A stretch of 64,000 bases of DNA, from positions 1 to 64,000 of the forward strand of contig DXMV01000007.1 of NCBI GenBank assembly GCA_019414055.1. The letters are read 5' to 3'. The notes beneath the pieces were generated by a model. The model ran no database searches and was not told the origin of the DNA. It saw only the letters and a list, made by a program, of their open reading frames with translations. This DNA comes from Collinsella sp. GTDB taxonomy: Bacteria > Actinomycetota > Coriobacteriia > Coriobacteriales > Coriobacteriaceae. This document shows positions 8,805 to 16,532 of the stretch, piece after piece (the stretch's first letter is position 1; the number at the start of each line of letters is the position of its first letter). The translations under genes and the position numbers were made by a program.

Positions 8805-9872
8805 TTGGATAAGAACGAGCTGCAAAAGCGTATGGAACAGGCCATCCGCCTGACGGCACCTGGTCAGCCGATCCGCACTGCCCTCGACATGATCATCGCC
8901 GGTCACCTGGGCGCCCTTATCTGCGTTGGCGACACCGAAAACGTGCTCGCTGCCGGTAACGACGGCTTCCCGCTCAACATTTCGTTCACCTCGAACCGCC
9001 TGTTCGAGCTCTCCAAGATGGACGGTGCCATCGTCATCGACGGCGACCTCACCCAGATCCTGCGCGCCAACTTCCATCTCAATCCCGATCCCTCGCTTGC
9101 CACGAGCGAGACGGGCATGCGTCACCGCACTGCCGCTCGCATGTCGGTGCTCACCGATGCCATCGTGATCTCGGTCTCGGCCCGTCGTGCCGTCGTCAAC
9201 GTGTACGTTCACGGCAAGAGCTACGAGATCCAGCCCGTCACCACCATCATGAGCTCGGTCAACCAGCTCGTCGCCACGCTCCAGACTACCCGTCAGTCGC
9301 TCGACCGCTCCCTGCTGCGCCTGACGGCCCTCGAGCTCGACGACTACGTTACGCTCGCCGACATTACCGGTATTTTCTCGAGCTTCGAGATCATGCAGCA
9401 GGCAAAGACCGAGCTTAAGGATTGCATCGTCAAGTTGGGCAACCAGGGCAAGCTCGTGCAGATGCAGCTCGAGCAGCTCGCGGGCTCCAGCATGGATACC
9501 GAATACGACCTGATGATCCGCGACTACGCAAGTGATTCTTCCGAGGCTAATGCCGAGAAGATTCGCGCCAACCTGAGCCGTATGACACCTAAGGACCTGT
9601 CCGACCCACAGCATGTGGCGGCGGTTCTGGGTTACGACGACCTGGACGAGGACTCCGTCATGACGCCGCTGGGCCTGCGCACGCTTTCGCGCGTGTCCGT
9701 CGTGCGCGACGGCGTGGCCGAGAAGATCGTCGACGAGTACGGCTCGTTGCAGGAGCTCATGGACGACATCAGCGAGGATCCGGAGCGCCTGGGCGACTTT
9801 GGCGTCAACAACCCTGCCATTCTTGCGGACTCGCTGTACCGCATGAAGGGCACCAAACAGGGGAACGCATAA
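8805..9872 (+). CDS. disA: DisA, DNA-integrity-scanning diadenylate cyclase
   Basis: DisA makes cyclic di-AMP from two ATP and scans chromosomal DNA for branched structures. The 355-residue protein has the DAC domain (about 1-140) with the catalytic DGA motif (SKMDGAIVID) and RHR motif (GMRHRTAARMS), a helical spine, and a C-terminal helix-hairpin-helix DNA-binding domain (about 290-350). The start is a TTG at 8805 with GGGAG 7 bases upstream; the nearest ATG would cut into the conserved first helix. It heads the disA-ispD-ispF-cysS-rlmB-NYN run, with ispD overlapping by one base. radA, which usually precedes disA, is not here. Confidence 0.95.
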   Translation: MDKNELQKRMEQAIRLTAPGQPIRTALDMIIAGHLGALICVGDTENVLAAGNDGFPLNISFTSNRLFELSKMDGAIVIDGDLTQILRANFHLNPDPSLATSETGMRHRTAARMSVLTDAIVISVSARRAVVNVYVHGKSYEIQPVTTIMSSVNQLVATLQTTRQSLDRSLLRLTALELDDYVTLADITGIFSSFEIMQQAKTELKDCIVKLGNQGKLVQMQLEQLAGSSMDTEYDLMIRDYASDSSEANAEKIRANLSRMTPKDLSDPQHVAAVLGYDDLDEDSVMTPLGLRTLSRVSVVRDGVAEKIVDEYGSLQELMDDISEDPERLGDFGVNNPAILADSLYRMKGTKQGNA

Positions 9873-10600
9873 TGGCGCCCGTATGCGCCGTGGTCGTTGC
9901 CGGCGGCAGCGGCCAGCGCTTTGGAAATCCCGGCGGCAAGCAGCTCGTTAACGTGGCGGGCCGTCCGCTCATGAGCTGGTCCATCCGCGCGTTCGATCGT
10001 AGCGACAAGGTCGGCCACATCGTGGTGGTGTGCCCTGCCGAGCGCCGTGCCGAGATGCGCCGCCTGGCCATCGACCCGTTTGACTATGACACGCCCATCA
10101 GTTTTGCCGATGCCGGCGATACCCGCCAGGACTCCACCCGTGCCGGCGTGCATGCAGTACCGGCGGGTTTCGAATATGTCGCCATCCACGACGGCGCCCG
10201 TCCGCTTATCACGACCGAGGCCATCGATCATGCGATCGACGTGCTTGTGGGCGACCGCGCCCTCGACGGTGTCGTGTGCGGTCAACCCGCGATCGACACG
10301 CTCAAGATCGTCGACGGCGATAATATCGTCGAGACGCCGCCGCGCGAGCTCTACTGGGCCGCGCAGACACCGCAGATCTTTAGCGTCGACGCCATGAAGC
10401 GCGCCCACACCGCAGCTATCGCCGAGGGCTTTATCGGGACTGACGATTCTTCGCTGGTCGAGCGCATGGGCGGGCGCGTCCGCTGTGTCCAGAGCCCGCG
10501 CGATAACCTTAAGGTGACGGTGCCCGAGGACCTGCGTCCCGTAACCGCGATTCTGCTTGGCCGCATGGCCGAGGGAGAGGACCTTCCCCATGTTCAGTAA
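9872..10600 (+). CDS. ispD: 2-C-methyl-D-erythritol 4-phosphate cytidylyltransferase
   Basis: IspD joins CTP to MEP in the non-mevalonate isoprenoid pathway. The 242-residue chain begins with the nucleotide-binding loop (VVVAGGSGQRFG) and the lysine in GGKQ, and keeps the substrate motif HDGARPL (about 107). Length is typical. The ATG overlaps the disA stop (TAATG), so translation is coupled; the 3' end overlaps ispF by 11 bases. ispD and ispF adjacent supply two consecutive-group steps of the same pathway (IspE acts between them and is not in the window). Confidence 0.95.
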   Translation: MAPVCAVVVAGGSGQRFGNPGGKQLVNVAGRPLMSWSIRAFDRSDKVGHIVVVCPAERRAEMRRLAIDPFDYDTPISFADAGDTRQDSTRAGVHAVPAGFEYVAIHDGARPLITTEAIDHAIDVLVGDRALDGVVCGQPAIDTLKIVDGDNIVETPPRELYWAAQTPQIFSVDAMKRAHTAAIAEGFIGTDDSSLVERMGGRVRCVQSPRDNLKVTVPEDLRPVTAILLGRMAEGEDLPHVQ

Positions 10601-11084
10601 CCTGCGCATTGGCCACGGCTACGACGTCCACCGTTTGGTGGAGGGGCGTCGATGTATCATCGGCGGGGTTGACATTCCCTACGAGCGCGGTCTGCTGGGC
10701 CACTCGGATGCCGATGTGCTCGCGCACGCCTTGGCCGACGCCATTCTGGGCGCCTGCCGCGGGGGAGACATCGGCAAGCTATTCCCCGACACCGATCCCG
10801 CCTACGAGGGTGCCGATTCGATGGTGCTGCTCGCTCGCGTGATGGACTATGCGCGCGAGCTTGGCTTTGAGTTTGTCGATGCCGATTGCACCATTGCCTG
10901 TCAGCAGCCCAAGATCACTCCGCACCGCGATGCCATGCGCGCCAACCTTGCCCATGCCCTGGGCGTTGACGTCGAAAACGTGGGCGTCGCCGCCACTACG
11001 ACCGAAAAGCTCGGTTGGGAAGGCCAGGGCGAGGGAATCGGTGCCTGGGCCGTCTGCCTGCTACAGAAAACCGTTAAGGAGTAA
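10590..11084 (+). CDS. ispF: 2-C-methyl-D-erythritol 2,4-cyclodiphosphate synthase
   Basis: IspF cyclises CDP-ME 2-phosphate to MEcPP. The 164-residue protein starts MFSNLRIGHGYDVHRL; the Asp and His of GYDVHRL and the His in HSDADV form the metal site of the trimer, and the C-terminal TTEKLGWEGQGEGIGA motif is conserved. The ATG at 10590 is chosen over an upstream in-frame ATG (10557) because the family begins just before GHGYD. It overlaps the ispD end in a different frame. Confidence 0.95.
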   Translation: MFSNLRIGHGYDVHRLVEGRRCIIGGVDIPYERGLLGHSDADVLAHALADAILGACRGGDIGKLFPDTDPAYEGADSMVLLARVMDYARELGFEFVDADCTIACQQPKITPHRDAMRANLAHALGVDVENVGVAATTTEKLGWEGQGEGIGAWAVCLLQKTVKE

Positions 11085-11087
11085 CGA

Positions 11088-12554
11088 ATGCGTATCTACA
11101 ACAGCGCTACCCATAAAAAGGAAGAGTTCCAGCCCATCGAGTCCGGCAAGGTCCGCATGTACGTGTGCGGCCCCACGGTCTACGACAACATCCACATCGG
11201 CAATGCCCGCACGTTCATCAGCTTTGACGTGATTCGTCGCTGGCTCATCGCGAGCGGCTACGAGGTCACGTTCGCCCAGAACCTCACCGATGTCGATGAC
11301 AAGATCATCAAGCGCGCCAACGAGCAGGGCCGTACGGCCGCCGAGGTCGCGACGGAGTTCTCCGACAAGTTCATCGGCGTCATGCGCGCCGCCAACGTGC
11401 TCGATCCCGATGTGCGCCCCCGCGCCACCAAGGAGATCGGCCCCATGATCGCCATGATCAAGACGCTTATCGAGCAGGGTCACGCTTACGCAGCCGATAA
11501 CGGCGATGTGTACTTTGCCGTGCGCAGCGATCCCAACTATGGTCAGGTCTCGGGCCGCAACATCGACGACCTTATGGTTGGCGCGCGCATCGAGGAGAAC
11601 GAGGACAAGAACGACCCGCTCGACTTTGCCCTGTGGAAGGCCGCCAAGCCCGGCGAGCCCAGCTGGCCGAGCCCCTGGGGCGAGGGTCGTCCCGGTTGGC
11701 ACACCGAGTGCGCCGCCATGGTGCACCGCTACCTGGGCACCCCGATCGACATCCACGGCGGTGGCTCCGACCTTTCCTTCCCGCATCACGAGAACGAGTG
11801 CGCCCAGGCCACCTGCGCCTGGCACCAGGGCTTCTCTAACACCTGGATGCACACGGGCATGCTGCTGGTCGACGGCGAGAAGATGTCCAAGTCGCTCGGT
11901 AACTTCTTTACGCTGGCCGAGGTGCTCGAGCAGCACTCTGCAGCGGCCCTGCGCCTGCTGATGCTGCAGACGAGCTATCGCTCGCCGCTCGACTTCTCTT
12001 GGGAGCGCCTGGAGGGTGCCGAGAACTCGCTCGCGCGTATCGCCGGTACGGTCGAGAACCTGCGCTGGGCCGCGAACCATGCGACGGCCGATGCCGATGA
12101 GGCAGCATCCGAGGCGTTTGCCGCCAAGGCCGCCGAGACCCGTGCCACTTTTAAAGAGTGCATGGACGACGACTTTAATACCGCCGGTGCCATGGGCGCC
12201 GTCTTTGGCTTTGTGACCGAGTGCAACCAGTACCTGGAGCAGGCGGGCGACGCTGCCAACAAGGCCGCCGCGCTTGCTGCCGCCGATACGCTGGCCGAGC
12301 TGCTCGATACGTTTGGCGTTGAGCTCCCCGAGCCCAAGGTCGAGTTGCCGCTGGGTCTTTTGGGCGTTGCCGCCGGCCTGGTCGCCTACACGGGTGACGA
12401 CGTGGACGAGGCCGCTGCCAAGATTCTCGAGGCCCGCGCCGAGGCCCGCGCCGCCAAGAACTGGGATCTGGCGGATGCCATCCGCGACCAGCTCAAGGAC
12501 CTCGGGCTGACGATCGAGGATACTGCCGCCGGCACTCGTATCAAATCTCTCTAA
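11088..12554 (+). CDS. cysS: Cysteinyl-tRNA synthetase
   Basis: CysRS charges tRNA-Cys in the cytoplasm. The 488-residue class I enzyme has the HIGH-like signature NIHIGNARTF (about 31-40), zinc ligands including CGPTVYD and the later CAAMVHRYLG/HHENECAQ region, the KMSKSLGNF signature (about 265) and the C-terminal DALR/anticodon region. AAGGAG lies just before the ATG, three bases after ispF. It is part of the disA-led operon. The mini-III RNase gene mrnC that often sits between cysS and rlmB in Firmicutes is absent; a palindrome occupies that gap. Confidence 0.97.
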   Translation: MRIYNSATHKKEEFQPIESGKVRMYVCGPTVYDNIHIGNARTFISFDVIRRWLIASGYEVTFAQNLTDVDDKIIKRANEQGRTAAEVATEFSDKFIGVMRAANVLDPDVRPRATKEIGPMIAMIKTLIEQGHAYAADNGDVYFAVRSDPNYGQVSGRNIDDLMVGARIEENEDKNDPLDFALWKAAKPGEPSWPSPWGEGRPGWHTECAAMVHRYLGTPIDIHGGGSDLSFPHHENECAQATCAWHQGFSNTWMHTGMLLVDGEKMSKSLGNFFTLAEVLEQHSAAALRLLMLQTSYRSPLDFSWERLEGAENSLARIAGTVENLRWAANHATADADEAASEAFAAKAAETRATFKECMDDDFNTAGAMGAVFGFVTECNQYLEQAGDAANKAAALAAADTLAELLDTFGVELPEPKVELPLGLLGVAAGLVAYTGDDVDEAAAKILEARAEARAAKNWDLADAIRDQLKDLGLTIEDTAAGTRIKSL

Positions 12555-12576
12555 TCCCCGCGGGTTTCCCAAGCAC

Positions 12577-12681
12577 CCGACCGCCCGAGCCACGGCACCT
12601 TGCCTTTCAATCGTCGGGCATGACCTCAAGGTCTATGCCCTCCTCTTTCAAGGCAATCTGCCGCACCTCGGACGGTCGGTC
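12577..12681. repeat. Long imperfect palindrome, family F copy 1
   Basis: The 105-bp element folds on itself over nearly its whole length: ACCGACCG...CGGTCGGT at the ends, GGCA..TTGCCTTTCAA against TTTCAAGGCA further in, and GGGCATGACCT/AGGTCTATGCCC at the centre. A related element is at 40816-40914. It lies between cysS and rlmB and could process or pause the operon transcript. Confidence 0.8.
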
Positions 12682-12721
12682 TATTTGTTTCGTTTGATAG
12701 TTGTATTTAGGAGGTCGCCTT

Positions 12722-13636
12722 ATGGCCGACAATCGCAAGCGTGCATCGCGTGGAGGCAAGCAGGCTGCTTCTGGCTCGCGTCCGATTCGCCGCAACGACC
12801 GCGCTGCCGCTCCCAAGGGCCAGCGCGAGCGCTCACAGGCTGCTCGCCCGCAGCGCGAGCGTAGCCGCGATAACGTCCAGGTTCCCAAGGGCGAGTTTAT
12901 CGAAGGTCGCCGTGCTGCCGCCGAGGCGCTACGTACCGGCTTTCCCGTCAAGTGCGCGCTCATTGCCGAGGGCGGGGAGCGCGATGCCGCCTTGTCACGC
13001 CTGGTCGACGACCTCAACGCCGCGGGCGTCCGCATTAAGTATGTGTCGCGCGCGCAGCTTGATGCGCTGTCGAGCCATGGCGCTCACCAGGGCATTGCGC
13101 TCGAGGTGGGCAATTTTCCCTATGCCGATGTCGCCGATATTCTCGACCGCGCGGGTGACGGACCGGCGCTCGTCGTCGTGCTCGACCATGTGACCGACGA
13201 TGGCAACTTTGGTGCGATCGTGCGCTCCGCCGAGGTCGTGGGCGCGGCGGGCGTCATCATCGCCAACAAGCGCGCCGCCGGTGTGACCGTCGGCAGCTAC
13301 AAGACCTCTGCTGGTGCCGTCATGCACCTGCCCATCGCGCAGGTTCCCAACATTGCCCGTGCGCTCGACGACCTCAAGGCCGCTGGCTTTTGGGTGGGCG
13401 GTGCTTCCGAGCACGCCGAGGGCAGCTGCTGGGATGCTCCCTTCGAGGGCCGCGTGGCGCTCGTCATGGGCTCCGAGGGCGACGGCATCTCGCGTCTGGT
13501 GCTCGAGAAATGCGACTTTTTGGCCAAGCTTCCCCAGCGCGGCATGACCGAGAGCCTCAATGTTGCCCAGGCGACCACGGCGCTGTGCTTTGAGTGGCTG
13601 CGCCGCAACGCCGGCGAACTCATGGGGGAGGAGTAG
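12722..13636 (+). CDS. rlmB: 23S rRNA 2'-O-methyltransferase RlmB (TrmH/SpoU family)
   Basis: RlmB methylates the 2'-O of G2251 in 23S rRNA. The 304-residue chain has a basic disordered N-terminus (about 1-55), a SpoU substrate-binding domain (about 58-130) and the knotted SPOUT domain with VVLDHVTDDGNFGAIVRSAE (about 150-170), VMGSEGDGISRLVLEKCD (about 250) and the final motif MTESLNVAQATT. The long basic extension is unusual compared with E. coli (243 aa) but common in high-GC Gram-positives. Start at 12722 follows AGGAGG by 6 bases. The next gene starts 4 bases after the stop. Exact site specificity is inferred from family and context. Confidence 0.9.
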   Translation: MADNRKRASRGGKQAASGSRPIRRNDRAAAPKGQRERSQAARPQRERSRDNVQVPKGEFIEGRRAAAEALRTGFPVKCALIAEGGERDAALSRLVDDLNAAGVRIKYVSRAQLDALSSHGAHQGIALEVGNFPYADVADILDRAGDGPALVVVLDHVTDDGNFGAIVRSAEVVGAAGVIIANKRAAGVTVGSYKTSAGAVMHLPIAQVPNIARALDDLKAAGFWVGGASEHAEGSCWDAPFEGRVALVMGSEGDGISRLVLEKCDFLAKLPQRGMTESLNVAQATTALCFEWLRRNAGELMGEE

Positions 13637-13639
13637 CGC

Positions 13640-14317
13640 ATGTCCAAAAAGAACCGTGCCAAGTCCAAGGCCAAGCGCTTTGGCGAGGGCTCGGCCAAGC
13701 CGATTGTTTCGGCCGCGACCTATGGCGTGGGCGGCAATGCGTTTGCGCAGGCCATCGCCGATCCGGTCTCGACGGTGCACTCCAATAAGCCCGAGCTGCT
13801 GGTGGTCGACGGCTACAACGTGATTCACTGCACGCCGCGCTACGAAAAGCTCGTCTACGACCATTCCGACGATCCGTATTCCAGCGACGTCCACGATATG
13901 GCGCGCACCGCGCTCATCAACGATGTTGCGGCGTTTGCCCAGGGCCGCTACGAGGCCGTGATCGTGTTCGACGGTGCGGGAAACATCTCCAGCGAGCGCC
14001 CTAATCTGCCTGCCCGCGGCGTGCGCATCGAGTTTTCGCCGACGGGCGTCTCTGCCGATACCGTGGTGCAGAAGCTCTGCATCGAGGCACGCGAGGAAGG
14101 CCGCGCGTGCTCCGTGGTGTCGAGCGACGGCACGATCCAGGCCGTCGTCATGGGCAAGGGTGTTACGCGCATCTCGAGCCGCATGCTGGTGGACGAGATC
14201 AAGCAGATCGATAACGACGTGCACGAGGCCGAGGAAGCCCCACAGATCAAGATGACTCTGGGCAGTCGCCTGAGCCCCGATGCCCTGGCCAAGCTCAAGG
14301 CGTTGCGCGGGAGGTAG
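13640..14317 (+). CDS. NYN-domain endoribonuclease (YacP/Rae1-like)
   Basis: The 225-residue protein has a basic N-terminal 50 residues, then an NYN (PIN-like) nuclease fold: LLVVDGYNVIH (about 54) gives the first acidic residue, VIVFDGAG (about 112) the second, and VVSSDGTIQ (about 158) the third. B. subtilis Rae1 (YacP), encoded at the same place after rlmB, cleaves mRNA in the ribosomal A site; the same role is likely here. It starts 4 bases after rlmB and closes the disA operon. Confidence 0.85.
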   Translation: MSKKNRAKSKAKRFGEGSAKPIVSAATYGVGGNAFAQAIADPVSTVHSNKPELLVVDGYNVIHCTPRYEKLVYDHSDDPYSSDVHDMARTALINDVAAFAQGRYEAVIVFDGAGNISSERPNLPARGVRIEFSPTGVSADTVVQKLCIEAREEGRACSVVSSDGTIQAVVMGKGVTRISSRMLVDEIKQIDNDVHEAEEAPQIKMTLGSRLSPDALAKLKALRGR

Positions 14318-14365
14318 GGGATTATCCATAGAGGCCCGTTTCCCAATTGGTCAGCCCGTTGCCGT

Positions 14366-14421
14366 CGCCAAAACGAATAGTTTTTTGTTTTGGCGAACAG
14401 ATAAAACTATTCGTTCTGGCG
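14366..14421. repeat. AT-rich palindrome after the NYN gene
   Basis: Arms CGCCAAAACGAATAGTTTTT and the reverse complement ending GTTCTGGCG surround a third partial copy (TTTTGGCGAA), and another GGCGAATAGTTTTG follows. It could fold into a hairpin ending the disA operon. Confidence 0.75.
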
Positions 14422-14514
14422 AATAGTTTTGAGATGTAGTCGGGTGAAGGGTCTGTTGCGCCTCGTCCGCAATTCCTTTATTCTTAATTGGCTTCGCGCG
14501 AAAGCGCCAAGTGT

Positions 14515-14589
14515 GCCAGTGTGGCGCAACGGTAGCGCAACTGATTTGTAATCAGTGGGTTGCGGGTTCGATTCCTGTCACTGGCTCCA
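14515..14589 (+). tRNA. tRNA-Thr (anticodon TGT)
   Basis: Acceptor arms GCCAGTG/CACTGGC pair fully, the anticodon stem ACTGA/TCAGT encloses TTTGTAA giving TGT, the T-arm carries GGTTCGATTC, and CCA is encoded. It reads ACA codons. Confidence 0.95.
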
Positions 14590-14599
14590 TGTGAGTTTC

Positions 14600-14635
14600 G
14601 GGCTCTGTTCCCTTGTGGGACAGGGCCCGTTTCTA
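14600..14635 (+). terminator. Terminator after tRNA-Thr
   Basis: A GC stem GGGCTCTGTTCC/GGGACAGGGCCC with CTTGT-type loop is followed by TTTCTATTT. Confidence 0.8.
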
Positions 14636-14699
14636 TTTAGGTGGTGCGCCATCGGGTTGGCGCCCATCCCGTTTTTGGTTTGTCTCGTCCTCTAGTTTG

Positions 14700-14834
14700 T
14701 CTAAATCTGTAACACCAAGACCGATATTTGGCATCTAACTGTTACAGATTGAGACGAAACTTAGGGTGTTTTAGGAATATCTTGATCTGTAACATGTAGA
14801 AGCGGAATAGGCCTCTTGCTGTTACAGATCGAGA
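14700..14834. repeat. Doublet of TGTTACAG palindromes, family B copies 1-2
   Basis: Two palindromes of 55 bp (14700-14754 and 14780-14834) have 15-base arms of the type TCTAAATCTGTAACA / TGTTACAGATTGAGA with unrelated centres. Their starts are exactly 80 bp apart with a 25-bp linker. The same doublet with the same spacing is at 25383-25517. The 14318-15122 gap holds only this, the tRNA, palindromes and hairpins; I see no gene. Confidence 0.9.
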
Positions 14835-14871
14835 CAAGGGCGGGTGCGGACCTGGATGTCCTGCGCGAGCG

Positions 14872-14930
14872 TGGATTTCTGGACACGCGAGCGAAGAAAA
14901 TCTCCCGACCGGAGAACGAGCGTGGATAAT
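14872..14930. repeat. GAGCGTGGATAAT repeat, family E
   Basis: GCGAGCGTGGAT at about 14866-14877 and GAGCGTGGATAAT at 14918-14930 belong to the repeat seen at 18969-19060. The core resembles a DnaA box (TTATCCACG) but the surroundings do not look like an origin. Confidence 0.65.
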
Positions 14931-14987
14931 TAACTTGGATAGGGAGCTAAGGTAAACACCGATTGTCTATCCACGGCTTTAGAAGCA

Positions 14988-15020
14988 ACGACCCCGATTT
15001 CATTGTGGAATCGGGGTCGT
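14988..15020. terminator. Terminator downstream of the beta-glucoside operon
   Basis: A perfect 12-bp stem (14988-14999 with 15009-15020) lies about 100 bases beyond the EIIBC stop on the minus strand. It has T-rich flanks on both sides, so direction is not fixed. Confidence 0.7.
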
Positions 15021-15122
15021 TTGTGCCTCAGGAATCCGAATGGATTAATCGAGCTCCTAAGGGACTTCTTGGGTTCTTGCTAATGGTCTGCCGAGGATGT
15101 CCCCAATGCAAACAGCGGGCAT

Positions 15123-16523
15123 CTACTCAATATAGCTGGGGTTCTTCTTGATGATCACGCGTGCAGCGATGAAGGAGACGACGATGGCGATGATGGCGAC
15201 AACGCATGCCAGCACGAAGTTGCCCATGGACCCATCGGGAGCGATAAAGATGAGTGCCGAAAGAAGGCCGGGGCATGCTCCCGCAACATACTCTTTCAGA
15301 ACAAAGATGCCTGCAGGGAGTCCAGCGCAGAGCGCGCCGATTGCCGTGCCGGCAAGCAGGCGGGGACGCTCGATGAGGCAACCGTAGAACGCGGGCTCGG
15401 TTACGCCACAGAGTGCGGTGACGGCAACCGTGGTGACCATACCCCTCTTCTCTTTGTTTCCCTTCATGGCAGTTGCCAGGGCGAGGCTCGTGCCGCCAAT
15501 GCAGAGGTTCGAGATGAATCCAAAGATAATGGGTGCCCAACCGAGCTGCGCCAGGCTCGTAACTTCGATTGCGATGTAAGCCTTATCGAGACCGAGCATG
15601 ACGAAATAGGGGTTAAGGGCTGCCAGGATCGGAGTGGCGATAAATGCCACGTTGTCCATAAGCCACGTGACGGCATCGCTCAGCGCGTAGCCCATCATGC
15701 TGCCGGCGGGGCCAAGGATAATCAGCTCGACGGGCACGACGATGATCATGGTGAGCAGCGGCTTCAAGAACAGTTTGGTAACGTCGGGAATGATTTTCTG
15801 AAGACCGCGATCGACGAAGTACATGAACACGACGCCCAGTACGATTGGCACCACCGTGCTCGAGTAGTCATTCGTCGGGATGGGGATGCCAAGAAAGTCG
15901 AGACCCTCAGCACCGCTAATGGACGAGCTGATCATGATCGCGCCCAGCAATGCGCCCATGATGGGCTGCATCTTCATGACGGCTGCGAGCTGATAACCAA
16001 GATAAACGGGCAAGAAGCTAAACGAAGCGCTAAAGATCGCCAACAGGACCTGGGCGGTTCCGCTATCGGTGCTCAATCCGCAATAATTGACCAGGAGATT
16101 CTTGATCGAAAGAATGAGTCCGCCAACGATGAGCGCCGGGACGATGGGCATGAATACCTGTGCAGAGACGTTCCCGAATTTCTCAATCAAGCCCATGGCG
16201 GTGTTACCGCTTTTAATGCCTTCTGCAAGGTCTTTGGCGGTTTGGGCATCGTCGGCAACCGTGCCACCGCCGACTTCGATTCCCACGAAGTCGAGGAAGT
16301 CGTTGTAAGCCTCGGTGACGTTGGGGCCGATGATCACCTGAAGCTGGCCACCGCTGACTACTGCCCCGAGCGCCTGATCGGCCGATTTGGCGAGCTGGAG
16401 ATCGATGATCGAGGTGTCTCGTGCGTCGATGCGAAGGCGCGTCGCACAATGAGTTACCGATGTAATGTTCTCTTTGCCGCCAACAGCCTTTAGGACTGTT
16501 TCGGACATTGCCTGATATTTCAT
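15123..16523 (-). CDS. PTS beta-glucoside-type EIIBC permease
   Basis: This membrane permease imports and phosphorylates a beta-glucoside. The 466-residue chain has an EIIB domain (1-85) with the phospho-cysteine in VTHCATRLR (Cys26), a linker, and an EIIC domain (about 105-460) with about ten helices and the conserved GVTEPAFYG loop (about 372) that binds sugar. No EIIA domain is attached, so it needs a separate EIIA; the orphan glucose-type EIIA at 39063-39626 is the only candidate in the window. AGGAGA precedes the ATG. It lies 9 bases after the GH1 gene in one operon, opposite a divergent RpiR regulator. Sugar identity is inferred from the GH1 neighbour. Confidence 0.9.
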   Translation of the reverse strand: MKYQAMSETVLKAVGGKENITSVTHCATRLRIDARDTSIIDLQLAKSADQALGAVVSGGQLQVIIGPNVTEAYNDFLDFVGIEVGGGTVADDAQTAKDLAEGIKSGNTAMGLIEKFGNVSAQVFMPIVPALIVGGLILSIKNLLVNYCGLSTDSGTAQVLLAIFSASFSFLPVYLGYQLAAVMKMQPIMGALLGAIMISSSISGAEGLDFLGIPIPTNDYSSTVVPIVLGVVFMYFVDRGLQKIIPDVTKLFLKPLLTMIIVVPVELIILGPAGSMMGYALSDAVTWLMDNVAFIATPILAALNPYFVMLGLDKAYIAIEVTSLAQLGWAPIIFGFISNLCIGGTSLALATAMKGNKEKRGMVTTVAVTALCGVTEPAFYGCLIERPRLLAGTAIGALCAGLPAGIFVLKEYVAGACPGLLSALIFIAPDGSMGNFVLACVVAIIAIVVSFIAARVIIKKNPSYIE

Positions 16524-16532
16524 CTCTTTCTC

